Notes: generated from the sequence alone by a model not told the origin. Positions 11,428-19,615 are shown, counted from the first letter of the stretch. The stretch: DNA of 64,000 nt from an uncultured Prevotellaceae bacterium (GCA_900318865.1 ONMF01000004.1:124001-188000); one strand, 5' to 3'. Numbers and translations: made by a program.

Positions 11428-12234
11428 TCAAAAGTTCAATGCACATTGCAGCCCCACCGACGGGGTGCGTGTGACTTGTGGTGCGTTCATTACCGCCGGC
11501 CGCACCTCCATCGACAAGTCGGGCGAAATGTCGAAGTGGGCCAGCGAGGCGTCGACGTAGGCATCGACGATGTTGAGCAGATAAATGCCCACCATGCTGA
11601 TGATGCAGATGTCGCGGTAGCGCCGATAATAGTCGCGTTTGTTTTTCATGACGCGTTTAATCCAGTCCATGTCGAGTTCGCTCTCCTTGACAGTGGGTGC
11701 GAAGAAGTCCATGTAGGACCGTGTGTCGGGGTCGCTGTCCATGGCGTCGCGGTAGGCCTTGGTGTAGTCGGTGAGCATGCGGTTGTTCCACGAGGTGCCG
11801 TAGCTCAGCCCCACGAATGCGCCCACCACGATGGGCAGTTTCCAATAGCGCCGGTTATAGATTTGTCCCAGCCCCGGGCATAGTGCCGAGAGCCACATGG
11901 CGCGCATGGGATTGGGGTTGAAAACTCTGATTTTTCCCAGCGAGACGCTGGCGGTGCTGTCGGCCGGTGCAAGGATTTCGATTCCGTCGATGCCGTGCAG
12001 CGAGTCGGCCGATGCGAAGTGAAGCGTGTCGCCGGCCAGGTCCACCACCTGGATGCGTGGCTCGTCGCCGGGCACATTCACCGGTGTGCGCTGGTGGCGC
12101 AGCGAGCGTGTTGCTACAGTGTCGGGCGCGGCCGGATGTGCCGCCACCGGCAATGAAGCAACCACCACGCAGCACAGCAGGGTCAGTGCCGTGGCCAGCG
12201 TGAGGCATCGGTTATGTGTTCTCGCAGGCTTCAA
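11428..12234 (-). CDS. DUF5683 family membrane protein
   Basis: 268 residues with an N-terminal signal sequence (LATALTLLCCVVVASLPVAA). The DUF5683 core reads SALCPGLGQIYNRRYWKLPI, and the family is restricted to Bacteroidota. The best start is TTG at 12234, whose TTGA overlaps the parB stop (TGA 12233-12231). No in-frame ATG lies before the signal peptide, so the gene appears translationally coupled to parB. The function is unknown; its constant place beside parAB and a lytic transglycosylase hints at an envelope or division role. Confidence 0.82.
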   Translation of the reverse strand: MKPARTHNRCLTLATALTLLCCVVVASLPVAAHPAAPDTVATRSLRHQRTPVNVPGDEPRIQVVDLAGDTLHFASADSLHGIDGIEILAPADSTASVSLGKIRVFNPNPMRAMWLSALCPGLGQIYNRRYWKLPIVVGAFVGLSYGTSWNNRMLTDYTKAYRDAMDSDPDTRSYMDFFAPTVKESELDMDWIKRVMKNKRDYYRRYRDICIISMVGIYLLNIVDAYVDASLAHFDISPDLSMEVRPAVMNAPQVTRTPSVGLQCALNF

Positions 12235-13112
12235 TGCGCTTTGAGTTGGTCAAAGATAGTAATAATTCTCTCAAGTTCAGCCTCGCTCTTGAAGGGAAAT
12301 GTTATTTTTCCTTTACCCGAGGTGTCGCAGGCAAATTTCACTTTCACCCCGAAGGCCGATGTGAGATGCCGTTGCAGCACCTCGTAGTCTTTGGCCGACA
12401 GTCGCTTAGCGGCAGTCGTGGCGGGGAAAGCCGTCTCGTCTTCGGCTTGCTGATACTGCTTCACCAGCTGTTCCACCTGCCGAACCGATAAACCTTTTTT
12501 AAGGATTTCATTATATAATTTTAACTGCAACGACGGCTTGTCGAGCGACAGCAGCGCACGGGCGTGCCCCATGTCGACGGCTCGGTCGCGCAGTCCCAGT
12601 TGCACCTCGGCGGGCAGTTTGAGCAACCGCAGGAAATTGGCGATGGTGGTGCGTTTTTTGCCGATGCGTTCGCTCAGGCGCTCCTGTGTGAGGTGGTATT
12701 GGTCGATGAGCTTGCGGAAGGTGAGCGCTATCTCAATGGCGTTCAAGTCTTCGCGCTGGATGTTCTCGATGAGTGCCATCTCGGTGACTTCGGCGTCGCC
12801 CACGGTGCGCACATAGGCCGGCACCGACTGCAGACCGGCCAGCTTGGCGGCACGGAAACGTCGCTCGCCCGAGATGATTTGATAGGAGTTGGGGCCCGTG
12901 CCGCGCAGTGTGAGGGGCTGGATGATGCCCAGCTCACGGATGGACGTTGCCAGCTCGCCGAGTGCCTCCTCGTCGAAGGTGCGCCGTGGCTGGTCGGGGT
13001 TGGGGGTGATTTGTGCGATGGGGATTTCGCTGATGGCCGACGAGCCGCCCGTCTGGATGTCGTCCATCGAGATGAGCGCTTCAAGCCCGCGTCCTAATGC
13101 ATTACGTTTCAT
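12231..13112 (-). CDS. parB: chromosome-partitioning protein ParB
   Basis: A 293-residue DNA-binding CTPase clamp that loads at parS. The N-terminal ParB/Srx domain is recognisable from ITPNPDQPRRTFDEEALGEL and GERRFRAAKLAG, and is followed by ALIENIQREDLNAIEIA and an HTH (LTQERLSERIGKKRTTIANF). The C-terminal dimerisation region ends at FDQLKAH. It lies 28 bp downstream of parA, and its stop overlaps the next gene. Confidence 0.96.
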   Translation of the reverse strand: MKRNALGRGLEALISMDDIQTGGSSAISEIPIAQITPNPDQPRRTFDEEALGELATSIRELGIIQPLTLRGTGPNSYQIISGERRFRAAKLAGLQSVPAYVRTVGDAEVTEMALIENIQREDLNAIEIALTFRKLIDQYHLTQERLSERIGKKRTTIANFLRLLKLPAEVQLGLRDRAVDMGHARALLSLDKPSLQLKLYNEILKKGLSVRQVEQLVKQYQQAEDETAFPATTAAKRLSAKDYEVLQRHLTSAFGVKVKFACDTSGKGKITFPFKSEAELERIITIFDQLKAH

Positions 13113-13140
13113 AAAGTGAGATTTTGTTTTTTAGGGATGT

Positions 13141-13917
13141 TCAACTTCTGCCTGCGCGGTCTTTGGTGATGAGTTCCTTGGCCAGCTGCATGTGGCTGGT
13201 GGCTCCGCGGCTGTTGGGGTCGTAGAGGATGGCCGGCAGTCCGTGGCTGGGAGCCTCGCTCAGGCGGATGTTGCGCGGGATGACGGTGCTGAACACCATG
13301 TCGCCGAAGTGGCTTTTCAATTCCTCATAGATTTGGTTGGCCAGTCGCAGCCGCGCGTCGTACATGGTGAGCAGAAAGCCCTCGATGCGCAATGCAGGGT
13401 TGAGTTTCGACTTGATGATGCGCACCGTGTTGAGGAGCTTGCTGATGCCCTCCAGGGCAAAGTATTCGGCCTGGACGGGGATGATGACGCTGTCGGCCGC
13501 GGTGAGAGCGTTCACGGTGATGAGCCCCAGCGAGGGGCTGCAGTCGATCAGGATGTAGTCGTAGTCGTTCTTGACGTCGGCAATGCCGCGGCGCAGCACG
13601 TTCTCACGGTCGTCCTTGCCGATAAGTTCCAACTCGGCTCCCACCAGGTCGATGCGCGAGCCCAGCAGTTGCAGCCGGTCGACGCAGGTGTCGAGCGCCG
13701 CGCTGCGCATGGGGTATTCGTCGACCAGACATTCGTAGATGCTCGAAGTCATCTGCTTGGGGTCGATTCCCAGGCCTGAAGTGGCGTTGGCCTGCGGGTC
13801 GGCGTCGATGAGCAGCACGCGTTTCTTGTTCATTGCCAGCGAGGCAGCCAGATTGATGGCTGTTGTCGTTTTCCCGACTCCTCCTTTTTGATTGGCTATA
13901 GCGATAGTTTTTCCCAT
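13141..13917 (-). CDS. parA: chromosome-partitioning ATPase ParA (Soj)
   Basis: A 258-residue P-loop ATPase of the MinD/ParA class. The deviant Walker A KGGVGKTT sits at residues 11-18, with DADPQANATSGLG next and DCSPSLGLITVNAL as the Walker B region. It works with ParB to segregate replication origins. It is the first gene of the minus-strand operon parA-parB-DUF5683-mltD. Its upstream region contains two TGTTTCAC motifs resembling parS half-sites. Confidence 0.96.
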   Translation of the reverse strand: MGKTIAIANQKGGVGKTTTAINLAASLAMNKKRVLLIDADPQANATSGLGIDPKQMTSSIYECLVDEYPMRSAALDTCVDRLQLLGSRIDLVGAELELIGKDDRENVLRRGIADVKNDYDYILIDCSPSLGLITVNALTAADSVIIPVQAEYFALEGISKLLNTVRIIKSKLNPALRIEGFLLTMYDARLRLANQIYEELKSHFGDMVFSTVIPRNIRLSEAPSHGLPAILYDPNSRGATSHMQLAKELITKDRAGRS

Positions 13918-13932
13918 AATTTCAAAAAGATG

Positions 13933-13954
13933 TGTTTCACGAAAAATGTTTCAC
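13933..13954. promoter_or_regulatory. candidate parS-like half-sites upstream of parA
   Basis: TGTTTCAC occurs at 13933-13940 and again at 13947-13954, a 14-bp direct repeat. The known parS consensus is the palindrome TGTTTCACGTGAAACA. Only one arm is present in each copy, so these may be degenerate ParB sites. The position just before parA would suit autoregulation. Confidence 0.3.
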
Positions 13955-13975
13955 GGTGCAAAGGAATAGATTTTT

Positions 13976-13990
13976 GCCCGAATATCGGGC
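13976..13990. other. short perfect hairpin upstream of parA
   Basis: GCCCGA/TCGGGC encloses a 3-base ATA loop. It has no clear poly-T on the parA side. The role is unknown; it could be an operator. Confidence 0.3.
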
Positions 13991-14072
13991 ATTCTCTGCG
14001 TTAAAATGACTGAAATGTTGATAAGTCGCGTTTTTTGTTAATAACTATGGCCCATTGTAGTCCTGCAGCCGC

Positions 14073-14114
14073 AAAAAAAGACGGGCCACCGGCTCGTGCA
14101 TCGGCCGGTGACCC
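14073..14114 (-). terminator. terminator after the DUF4332 gene
   Basis: On the minus strand an 11-bp stem (GGGTCACCGGC with GCCGGTGGCCC, one G-U pair) precedes CTTTTTTT. It lies 26 bp past the stop codon. Confidence 0.8.
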
Positions 14115-14139
14115 ATTGTGTGGCAGGGTGGTCACGTGA

Positions 14140-14547
14140 TCAGTAAGTCATGCGTGGTTCCAATTCCTTGGCTTGGTCAATCATTTTCTGGATTTCTTTC
14201 TCCACGGGCACGCGGCGCACCAGTTTTTTCTCTTCGTTGCACTCGAGCACCTTTGCGGCCAGGTTGGCGGCCACGCGGTGCTTGAGTTCCTTCACGGTGT
14301 CGACTCCGGCTGCCTCGAGCAGTTCGGCAAACTGCGGTCCTATGCCGTTGATGCGGAACAAGTCGGCATGGTTGGTCCACTTGAGGATGAGTTTCTCGCT
14401 GATGCCTGTGGCCTCGGCCAGGGCTTTGCGTCCTGCCGGTGCGGCGCACTTGTCGAGCAGTTGCTCCACTTTTTCGATGCCTGCGGCAATCAGTTTCTCG
14501 GCGTAGACGTCGCCCACGCCCTCGATGTCGATAATCTTGTAAGCCAT
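14140..14547 (-). CDS. DUF4332 domain protein (helix-hairpin-helix)
   Basis: 135 residues. Two helix-hairpin-helix-like units are visible: IEGVGDVYAEKLIAAGI near the N-terminus and INGIGPQFAELLEAAGV in the middle. This is the DUF4332 pattern, related to HhH DNA-binding folds. There is no signal peptide. A nucleic-acid-binding role is inferred only. It sits alone between parA and the TerB-like gene, with its own terminator. Confidence 0.82.
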   Translation of the reverse strand: MAYKIIDIEGVGDVYAEKLIAAGIEKVEQLLDKCAAPAGRKALAEATGISEKLILKWTNHADLFRINGIGPQFAELLEAAGVDTVKELKHRVAANLAAKVLECNEEKKLVRRVPVEKEIQKMIDQAKELEPRMTY

Positions 14548-14591
14548 AGTAGTTAAATGTTTTTAAGTGTGGTTTATAATAATGGATTGAG

Positions 14592-15017
14592 TCAGTTGCC
14601 GGTGTCGTCGGCCAGGTCTTGGGCCAGTGCTTTGTTCCAGGCCACGAATGCCTCGCGCTCGGCGGGATGCTCCACGCCGTCGGCCTTGATCACGTTGTCG
14701 ATGAACTGGTAGAGTGCCAAGGCCACCGTTTGGCGCTCGGCTAAATTGTCAAACCCGTTGAGTAGCTCACGGGTTTCGGCCACGATTTCATCGAGCGTGT
14801 AGTGAACGTCGGTGGCATGAGCCAGCATGTCTTGTACTTCGTCGATGGGGCCCACGGCCGACAGCCGCGCGGTGAAGTTGTCGATGAACTGACGCTCGGT
14901 GTCGTCGTAGTTGCCGTCGACGCATCCAAAGAATAATCCCGTTTTGGTCATGAGTTTAATCACTCGCTCCACGGCTTTGATGTCTTTTTCTTGCTGTTCC
15001 ATAGTGGTAGTAGTCAT
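14592..15017 (-). CDS. TerB-like acidic protein
   Basis: 141 residues, acidic, all-helical by composition. The segment VIKADGVEHPAEREAFVAWNK resembles the Asp-rich metal motif of TerB-fold proteins, but I see no decisive family signature. Its ATG overlaps the stop of the upstream Gly-zipper gene (ATGA at 15014-15017), so the two are translationally coupled and probably act together. The function is unknown. Confidence 0.65.
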   Translation of the reverse strand: MTTTTMEQQEKDIKAVERVIKLMTKTGLFFGCVDGNYDDTERQFIDNFTARLSAVGPIDEVQDMLAHATDVHYTLDEIVAETRELLNGFDNLAERQTVALALYQFIDNVIKADGVEHPAEREAFVAWNKALAQDLADDTGN

Positions 15018-15547
15018 CGATTGGGTTGGTAAGGTTGCTGAATGGGTTGCTGTCCGGGCAGTGCGCTTTGTGCCATGCCGATAACCGACATCACGCCGGC
15101 AGCCATGTTGCTCATGGGTTGCTGCTGCGGATAACCCTGCTGCTGTTGCGGATAACCCTGCTGCTGCGGATAACCTTGTTGTTGCTGCGGATAACCTTGT
15201 TGTTGCTGCGGATAGGCTCCATAAGCCTGCTGCTGGTATCCGGGTTGCCCCATGAGTCCCTGCTGCTGCCCGATGGCTTGCTGCTGCACCTGGCCTCCGA
15301 GCTTGCCCAGCACGTTGCCCAGCACGGCACCGCCCAGGGCGCCTCCGATGGCGCCTCCCACGCCCTTGGTCATCATGCCTCCCAGCACAGCACCTGCCAC
15401 CGAACCGGCAATGCCACCCATGGGCAATCCTTGTTGTTGCTGTCCGGGGTATTGCTGCCCCGGGAATTGCTGTCCGGGAAAACCACCCGCCATTTGACCT
15501 CCGGCTGCACCGGTAGCCATGTTGATGATGTCTTTAAATAGTCCCAT
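15014..15547 (-). CDS. glycine-zipper protein with Gln/Pro/Tyr-rich repeats
   Basis: 177 residues from ATG 15547 (MGLFKDIINMATGAAGG). The N-terminal part has GQQFPGQQYPGQQ-type repeats. The middle is a glycine-zipper segment (GGMMTKGVGGAIGGALGGAV) of the kind that inserts into or spans membranes. The C-terminal half is about five QQQGYP repeats. There is no classical signal peptide. Prion-like low-complexity composition suggests self-association. It overlaps the TerB-like gene by four bases. Confidence 0.7.
   Translation of the reverse strand: MGLFKDIINMATGAAGGQMAGGFPGQQFPGQQYPGQQQQGLPMGGIAGSVAGAVLGGMMTKGVGGAIGGALGGAVLGNVLGKLGGQVQQQAIGQQQGLMGQPGYQQQAYGAYPQQQQGYPQQQQGYPQQQGYPQQQQGYPQQQPMSNMAAGVMSVIGMAQSALPGQQPIQQPYQPNR
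15119..15213. repeat. in-frame tandem repeats encoding QQQGYP units
   Basis: Repeated GGATAACC(C/T)TG(C/T)TG(C/T)TG blocks of 15-18 bp with small variations. Each encodes a Tyr-Pro-Gln(n)-Gly unit, so copy number may vary between strains. Confidence 0.75.
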
Positions 15548-15628
15548 TGTTGTTGTGAGTTTTTGGTTTCGGGTGATAAAATTAAAAAAAAATCGTGAGA
15601 AATCAAAATTTTTATATTCAAGCGATAG

Positions 15629-15674
15629 AAAAAGCGGTGCCCCGACGGTCGAATTGACCGGGAGCACCGTTTTT
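15629..15674 (-). terminator. terminator after aqpZ
   Basis: On the minus strand a GC-rich hairpin (arms around CGGTGC and GCACCG, loop AATT) is followed by CTTTTTC. The plus strand also shows TTTTT after the hairpin. Confidence 0.75.
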
Positions 15675-15702
15675 CAGATAAATTGAGCAGAATAGAGAGC
15701 GA

Positions 15703-16377
15703 TTAGTCCTCCTTCTCGCACTTCTCGCAGCCGATGCACTTCCAGATGAGGGCAGCCAAAGCTCCACCCACGAGCGGTGCCACGATGAAAATCCACAGGT
15801 CGGTGAGCGCTTGTCCGCCGGCGAGCAGGGCCGGGCCGATGGAGCGGGCGGGGTTCACGCTGGTGCCGGTGTAGTGGATGCCCACCAGGTGGATGAGGAT
15901 GAGCGACAGGCCGATGGCCAGGCCGGCGAAGTTGCCGGTGGCACCGTTGGTCTTGCTGGTGGCTCCCAGCACCACGAGCACAAAGAGCATCGTCAGGACA
16001 ACCTCGGCGATGATGCCTTGCTGCATGCTGATGCCTTCTTGCAGGGCATTGGCTCCCAGGCCGCTGTCGCAGCCGGCCAGCGCGCACAGCACAGCAGCTG
16101 CCAGCAATGCGCCGATAATCTGGAACACCATGTAGAGGCCGCAGTCCTTGAAGCTCATCTTTCCGCTGAGGAACACGCCCAGCGTGATGGCGGGATTGAT
16201 GTGGCAGCCGCTGATGCCGCCAATGGTGTAAGCCATGGCGACGACGGCCAGACCAAATGCCACAGCCGTTCCGACGACCGAAGCTGTGTCAACTCCACAA
16301 CTCAGGCTCACGGCAGCGCCGCAACCCAGGAACGTAAGCACGAACGTGCCGACTAATTCTGCTAAATACTTCTTCAT
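15703..16377 (-). CDS. aqpZ: aquaporin (MIP family, AqpZ-like)
   Basis: A 224-residue, six-helix water channel. The two NPA motifs lie at 61-63 (HINPAI) and 175-177 (SVNPAR). The residues expected at the selectivity filter are Phe41, His163, Thr172 and Arg178, the set of orthodox water channels rather than glycerol facilitators. The start is ATG 16377 (MKKYLAELVGTFVLTF). The C-terminal tail KCIGCEKCEKED has three Cys in two CxxC-like spacings, which is unusual for an aquaporin. It stands as a single gene. Confidence 0.93.
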   Translation of the reverse strand: MKKYLAELVGTFVLTFLGCGAAVSLSCGVDTASVVGTAVAFGLAVVAMAYTIGGISGCHINPAITLGVFLSGKMSFKDCGLYMVFQIIGALLAAAVLCALAGCDSGLGANALQEGISMQQGIIAEVVLTMLFVLVVLGATSKTNGATGNFAGLAIGLSLILIHLVGIHYTGTSVNPARSIGPALLAGGQALTDLWIFIVAPLVGGALAALIWKCIGCEKCEKED

Positions 16378-16425
16378 GAGATTTTTTTGATTATAGTTAA
16401 TAAATAAAGTTTGAAACGTGTAGTG

Positions 16426-16433
16426 CAAACTTA
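16426..16433 (-). promoter_or_regulatory. promoter -7 element for aqpZ
   Basis: TAAGTTTG on the minus strand fits TAnnTTTG, about 48 bp upstream of the aqpZ ATG. A TTG lies about 20 bp further upstream. Confidence 0.5.
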
Positions 16434-16475
16434 GTGTTTTTTTCTAAAAAACGCAACTTTTTGTCAAAAATTGCG

Positions 16476-16483
16476 TATTTTTG
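16476..16483 (+). promoter_or_regulatory. promoter -7 element for the ugd-like gene
   Basis: TATTTTTG fits TAnnTTTG, 27 bp before ATG 16511. The -33 box is not clear. Confidence 0.45.
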
Positions 16484-16510
16484 CGCAAGAATAACATCAA
16501 TACACGAATT

Positions 16511-17824
16511 ATGAACATCTCTATCGTAGGAACCGGATATGTGGGCTTGGTGACAGGAACCTGTTTTGCCGAACTCGGTGTGAATGTGACTTGTGTCGAT
16601 ACCGACAATCAGAAAATCAACCGCCTGATTTATGGCGCAATTCCCATCTATGAGCCAGGCCTGGAAAATATGGTTACCCGTAATGTGAACGACGGGCGCT
16701 TGCGCTTCGTGAGCGACTTCAACAAGGGCTTTGACAACATGGACTATGTGTTTTGTGCCATCGACACGATGCTCAATGCCGACGGCTCGACCGACTTGAC
16801 CCCGGTGTTGAACATCGCCCGCCTGTTTGGCCAGCGAATCGACCGTTACTCGGTGTTTGTGCTTAAAAGCACAGTGCCTGTGGGCACGGCTCAAGAGGTG
16901 AAAGAGGTGATTGCGCGCGAGATTGCCGAGCGTGGCGTGGATGTGACGTTTGACATTGCCAGCAACCCCGACTTCCTGACCGAGGGTAACGCCATCAAGG
17001 ACTTCATGAAGCCCGACCGCGTGATAGTGGGCGTGGAGACCGAGCAGGCGCGCGAGGCAATGGCTCGCCTGTACCGCACCATCCTGCATCATATCTACAA
17101 CCACGTCATTTACACCGACACTCGCACGGCCGAGATGATCAAGTATGCCGCCACTTCGATGCTGGCCACGCGCGTGAGTTTCATGAACGAGATCGCCAAT
17201 TTGTGCGAAATCGTCGGGGCCGACGTGAACACCGTTCGTCACGGTGTGGGCACCGACAGCCGCATCGGCCCCAAATACATCTTCCCGGGCTGCGGCTACG
17301 GAGGGACGCTCTTTCCGCAGGACATCAAGGACTTGATTAAGCTGGCCGATGGCAATAACTTCAACATGGAGGTGCTGAAGGCCGTGGACAGCGTGAACAC
17401 CCGGCAGAAACGCATCTTGTTTGAAAAACTCTCACGTCACTACGGCGGCGACCTCAAGGGCAAGACCGTGGCCCTGTGGGGACTTTCGTTCAAACCCGAG
17501 ACCGACGACATGAGCGAGGCTCCGTCGATAGTCACCATCGACCTGCTGATGGAGGCCGGCTGCCATATCCGCGTGTACGACCCGGTGGCGATGAATGCGG
17601 CGAAACAGCGCTGGGCCGACCTGTACTGCGGCATCGACATGTACGATGCGGTGAAGGGTGCCGATGCCCTGTTGCTGCTCACCGAGTGGCGCCAGTTCCG
17701 CATCCCGGCCTGGGACCGCATCCACCAGCTCATGCGCACTCCGCTCATCATCGACGGCCGCAACATATACGACCGGGCCGAAGTGGAGTCGCACGGATTC
17801 GACTATCGCTGCATCGGCCGGTAA
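16511..17824 (+). CDS. UDP-glucose/GDP-mannose dehydrogenase family protein, atypical active site
   Basis: 437 residues. The start is ATG 16511, whose MNISIVGTGYVGLVTGT is the NAD-binding Rossmann start. KSTVPVGT and the overall fold match UDP-glucose 6-dehydrogenase (UDP-glucose to UDP-glucuronate). However, key positions differ from the textbook enzyme. The catalytic Cys of GGSCFPKD is Leu267 (YGGTLFPQD), the Asn four after the catalytic Lys211 is Thr215, and NPEFL is NPDFL (Asp154). VGTP is also changed to IDTM. It could have another activity or be inactive. No capsule or LPS genes adjoin it. Confidence 0.8.
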   Translation: MNISIVGTGYVGLVTGTCFAELGVNVTCVDTDNQKINRLIYGAIPIYEPGLENMVTRNVNDGRLRFVSDFNKGFDNMDYVFCAIDTMLNADGSTDLTPVLNIARLFGQRIDRYSVFVLKSTVPVGTAQEVKEVIAREIAERGVDVTFDIASNPDFLTEGNAIKDFMKPDRVIVGVETEQAREAMARLYRTILHHIYNHVIYTDTRTAEMIKYAATSMLATRVSFMNEIANLCEIVGADVNTVRHGVGTDSRIGPKYIFPGCGYGGTLFPQDIKDLIKLADGNNFNMEVLKAVDSVNTRQKRILFEKLSRHYGGDLKGKTVALWGLSFKPETDDMSEAPSIVTIDLLMEAGCHIRVYDPVAMNAAKQRWADLYCGIDMYDAVKGADALLLLTEWRQFRIPAWDRIHQLMRTPLIIDGRNIYDRAEVESHGFDYRCIGR

Positions 17825-17860
17825 CTCCGGTGCCGTGAGGCTGCGATTAGGCAGCAAGCA

Positions 17861-17901
17861 AAAAAAAGAATCCCCGTCGGCATTGCCGATGAGGATTTTT
17901 T
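17861..17901. terminator. terminator between ugd-like and tonB-like genes
   Basis: A 13-bp stem (AATCCCCGTCGGC with GCCGATGAGGATT, two wobble pairs) and a 3-base loop. It is flanked by seven A on the left and six T on the right, so it works for both converging genes. Confidence 0.85.
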
Positions 17902-17930
17902 GTATGCTTGATTTCTCAAAAAAGTCTTGT

Positions 17931-18377
17931 TTACAGCCTGAAGGCGATGGGCAACACGCAGCGCACCGGCACTGCCTGCCCGTCAACCTTGCCCACCGTC
18001 CAGCGTGGCATCTCGCTAATGACACGCATGGCCTCGCGGTTGAGCGACTCGTCGGCCGCCCCGCGGATTACGCGCACATTGCTCACCTTGCCGTCGGTGC
18101 CCACGATGAAACTGCACACCACGCGGCCCTGAATTTTGTTCTTGTAGGCATGGTAGGGATATTCACGCGTCTGGTTGATGAAGTTGATGAGCCCATGCTC
18201 GCCGCCGGGGAACTGGGGCTGCACGTCCACATAGTCGAATTCATAGACCTCAACATATCCTTGCTGTGAGCGCGACAACGGGTTCACGGTGGTCACATGA
18301 CGCACTTGTCCGGTGGCCGCCACCACACACAAAACAACAAAAGTCAGCAAGCAATCAATGCGTAAAAATCGATGCAT
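17931..18377 (-). CDS. TonB C-terminal domain protein, exported
   Basis: 148 residues with an N-terminal signal or anchor (LLTFVVLCVVAATG). The C-terminal domain reads PQFPGGEHGLINFINQTREY, GRVVCSFIVGTDGKVSNVRV and MPRWTVGKVDGQAVPVRCVL, the pattern of Bacteroidota energy-transducer TonB domains. It lacks the usual Pro-rich spacer and cytoplasmic N-terminus, so it may be a free periplasmic TonB-like module rather than a transducer working with ExbBD. Confidence 0.85.
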   Translation of the reverse strand: MHRFLRIDCLLTFVVLCVVAATGQVRHVTTVNPLSRSQQGYVEVYEFDYVDVQPQFPGGEHGLINFINQTREYPYHAYKNKIQGRVVCSFIVGTDGKVSNVRVIRGAADESLNREAMRVISEMPRWTVGKVDGQAVPVRCVLPIAFRL

Positions 18378-18583
18378 AGGCCGTTAATAGTTGATTTTTG
18401 ATGCAAATATATGATACTATTGTCAATTGTCAATAGTTTTTGCTTTTAATTTGTAAATGTTTAAAGTTGTTTCATCAATTTTTACAGATTGGCACCCCGA
18501 TTGCAAAAAAAGTGTAAACAACTATACTAACACCCCCTCTCATTTCGTTATTTATGAGTAGATATGTTCCAAGACGACAAAGA

Positions 18584-19615
18584 ATGAAAAAATCGTTCAC
18601 ACAATATATGGCTTTGTTGCTGGCCTTGGTGGGTGTCATTGTGCCTGCCTCGGCCCAAGACGGCAGCACGGCCTACCAATTTCTCGACATCGCCACATCG
18701 AGCCACATTTACGCGCTGGGCGGGCACCAGGTGGCCCTCATCGACGACGATGTGAACCTGATTCAGCAAAACCCCGCTCTGCTGGGGCCGGAATTCAACA
18801 AGCAGGTGGGCCTGAGCTATATGCGATACATCGGTTCCACCAATTTCATGGGCGGACGTTATGCCCAGGGCATCAACGACCGCAGCGCGTGGTCGGTGGG
18901 ATTCCACTATTTCGGCTACGGCAGTATTGAGGGTTATGACCAGGAAGGCATCTCCACCGGTACGTTCAGTGCGCGCGACATGGCCATCAGCGCCACCTAT
19001 AGCCACGACATCAGCAGCTATTTTCGTGGCGGCATCACGCTGAACTATCTGAACTCGAAATACGATGCCTACTCGGCATCGGCCATCACGGCCGACCTGG
19101 GTGTGAACTACTACGACCCCGAGCATGAGATTTCATTCTCGCTGGTGGCCCGCAATCTGGGAGGCCAAATCAAGAAATTCCATGACCGCAAGGAGAGCCT
19201 CCCGTGGGACATCCAGGTGGGTTATTCGCAGATGTTCTCGTCGCTGCCCATCAGGCTGTCGGTCACGGCCTACGGCCTGCGCAAATGGCATCTGCCCTAT
19301 TATGAGCCGGCCGACAAGAACAATGCGTCGTCGGCCCTCATCAAGCGCGACTCGTTCGGTCGCAATTTGCTTCGCCACTTGGCTTTCGGCGTGGATGTGA
19401 TGCCCAACAGCAAGATGTATATCGGCGTGGGTTACAACTATCGCACCCGCACCGACATGAGTACCTATCAACGCAATTTCTTGTCGGGGTTCTCGCTGGG
19501 TGCCGGGCTGCGAGTGCGTGCTTTCGGCTTCGGGGTGGCGTTGGCCCAGCCTCACAGTGGCGCCACCACCTTCATGTTCAACCTCACTACCAACATTAAC
19601 GAACTGATGCGGTAA
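18584..19615 (+). CDS. porQ: type IX secretion system protein PorQ
   Basis: A 343-residue outer-membrane beta-barrel of the PorV/PorQ type. A signal peptide (MKKSFTQYMALLLALVG, cut after ASA) is followed by the typical PorQ start AYQFLDIATSSHIYALGGHQ and DDVNLIQQNPALL. The start is placed at 18584; an ATG at 18554 would add ten residues ahead of the signal peptide and is less likely. It probably belongs to the T9SS attachment or translocation complex. Its 3' end overlaps the convergent manA gene by 20 bp. Confidence 0.88.
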   Translation: MKKSFTQYMALLLALVGVIVPASAQDGSTAYQFLDIATSSHIYALGGHQVALIDDDVNLIQQNPALLGPEFNKQVGLSYMRYIGSTNFMGGRYAQGINDRSAWSVGFHYFGYGSIEGYDQEGISTGTFSARDMAISATYSHDISSYFRGGITLNYLNSKYDAYSASAITADLGVNYYDPEHEISFSLVARNLGGQIKKFHDRKESLPWDIQVGYSQMFSSLPIRLSVTAYGLRKWHLPYYEPADKNNASSALIKRDSFGRNLLRHLAFGVDVMPNSKMYIGVGYNYRTRTDMSTYQRNFLSGFSLGAGLRVRAFGFGVALAQPHSGATTFMFNLTTNINELMR

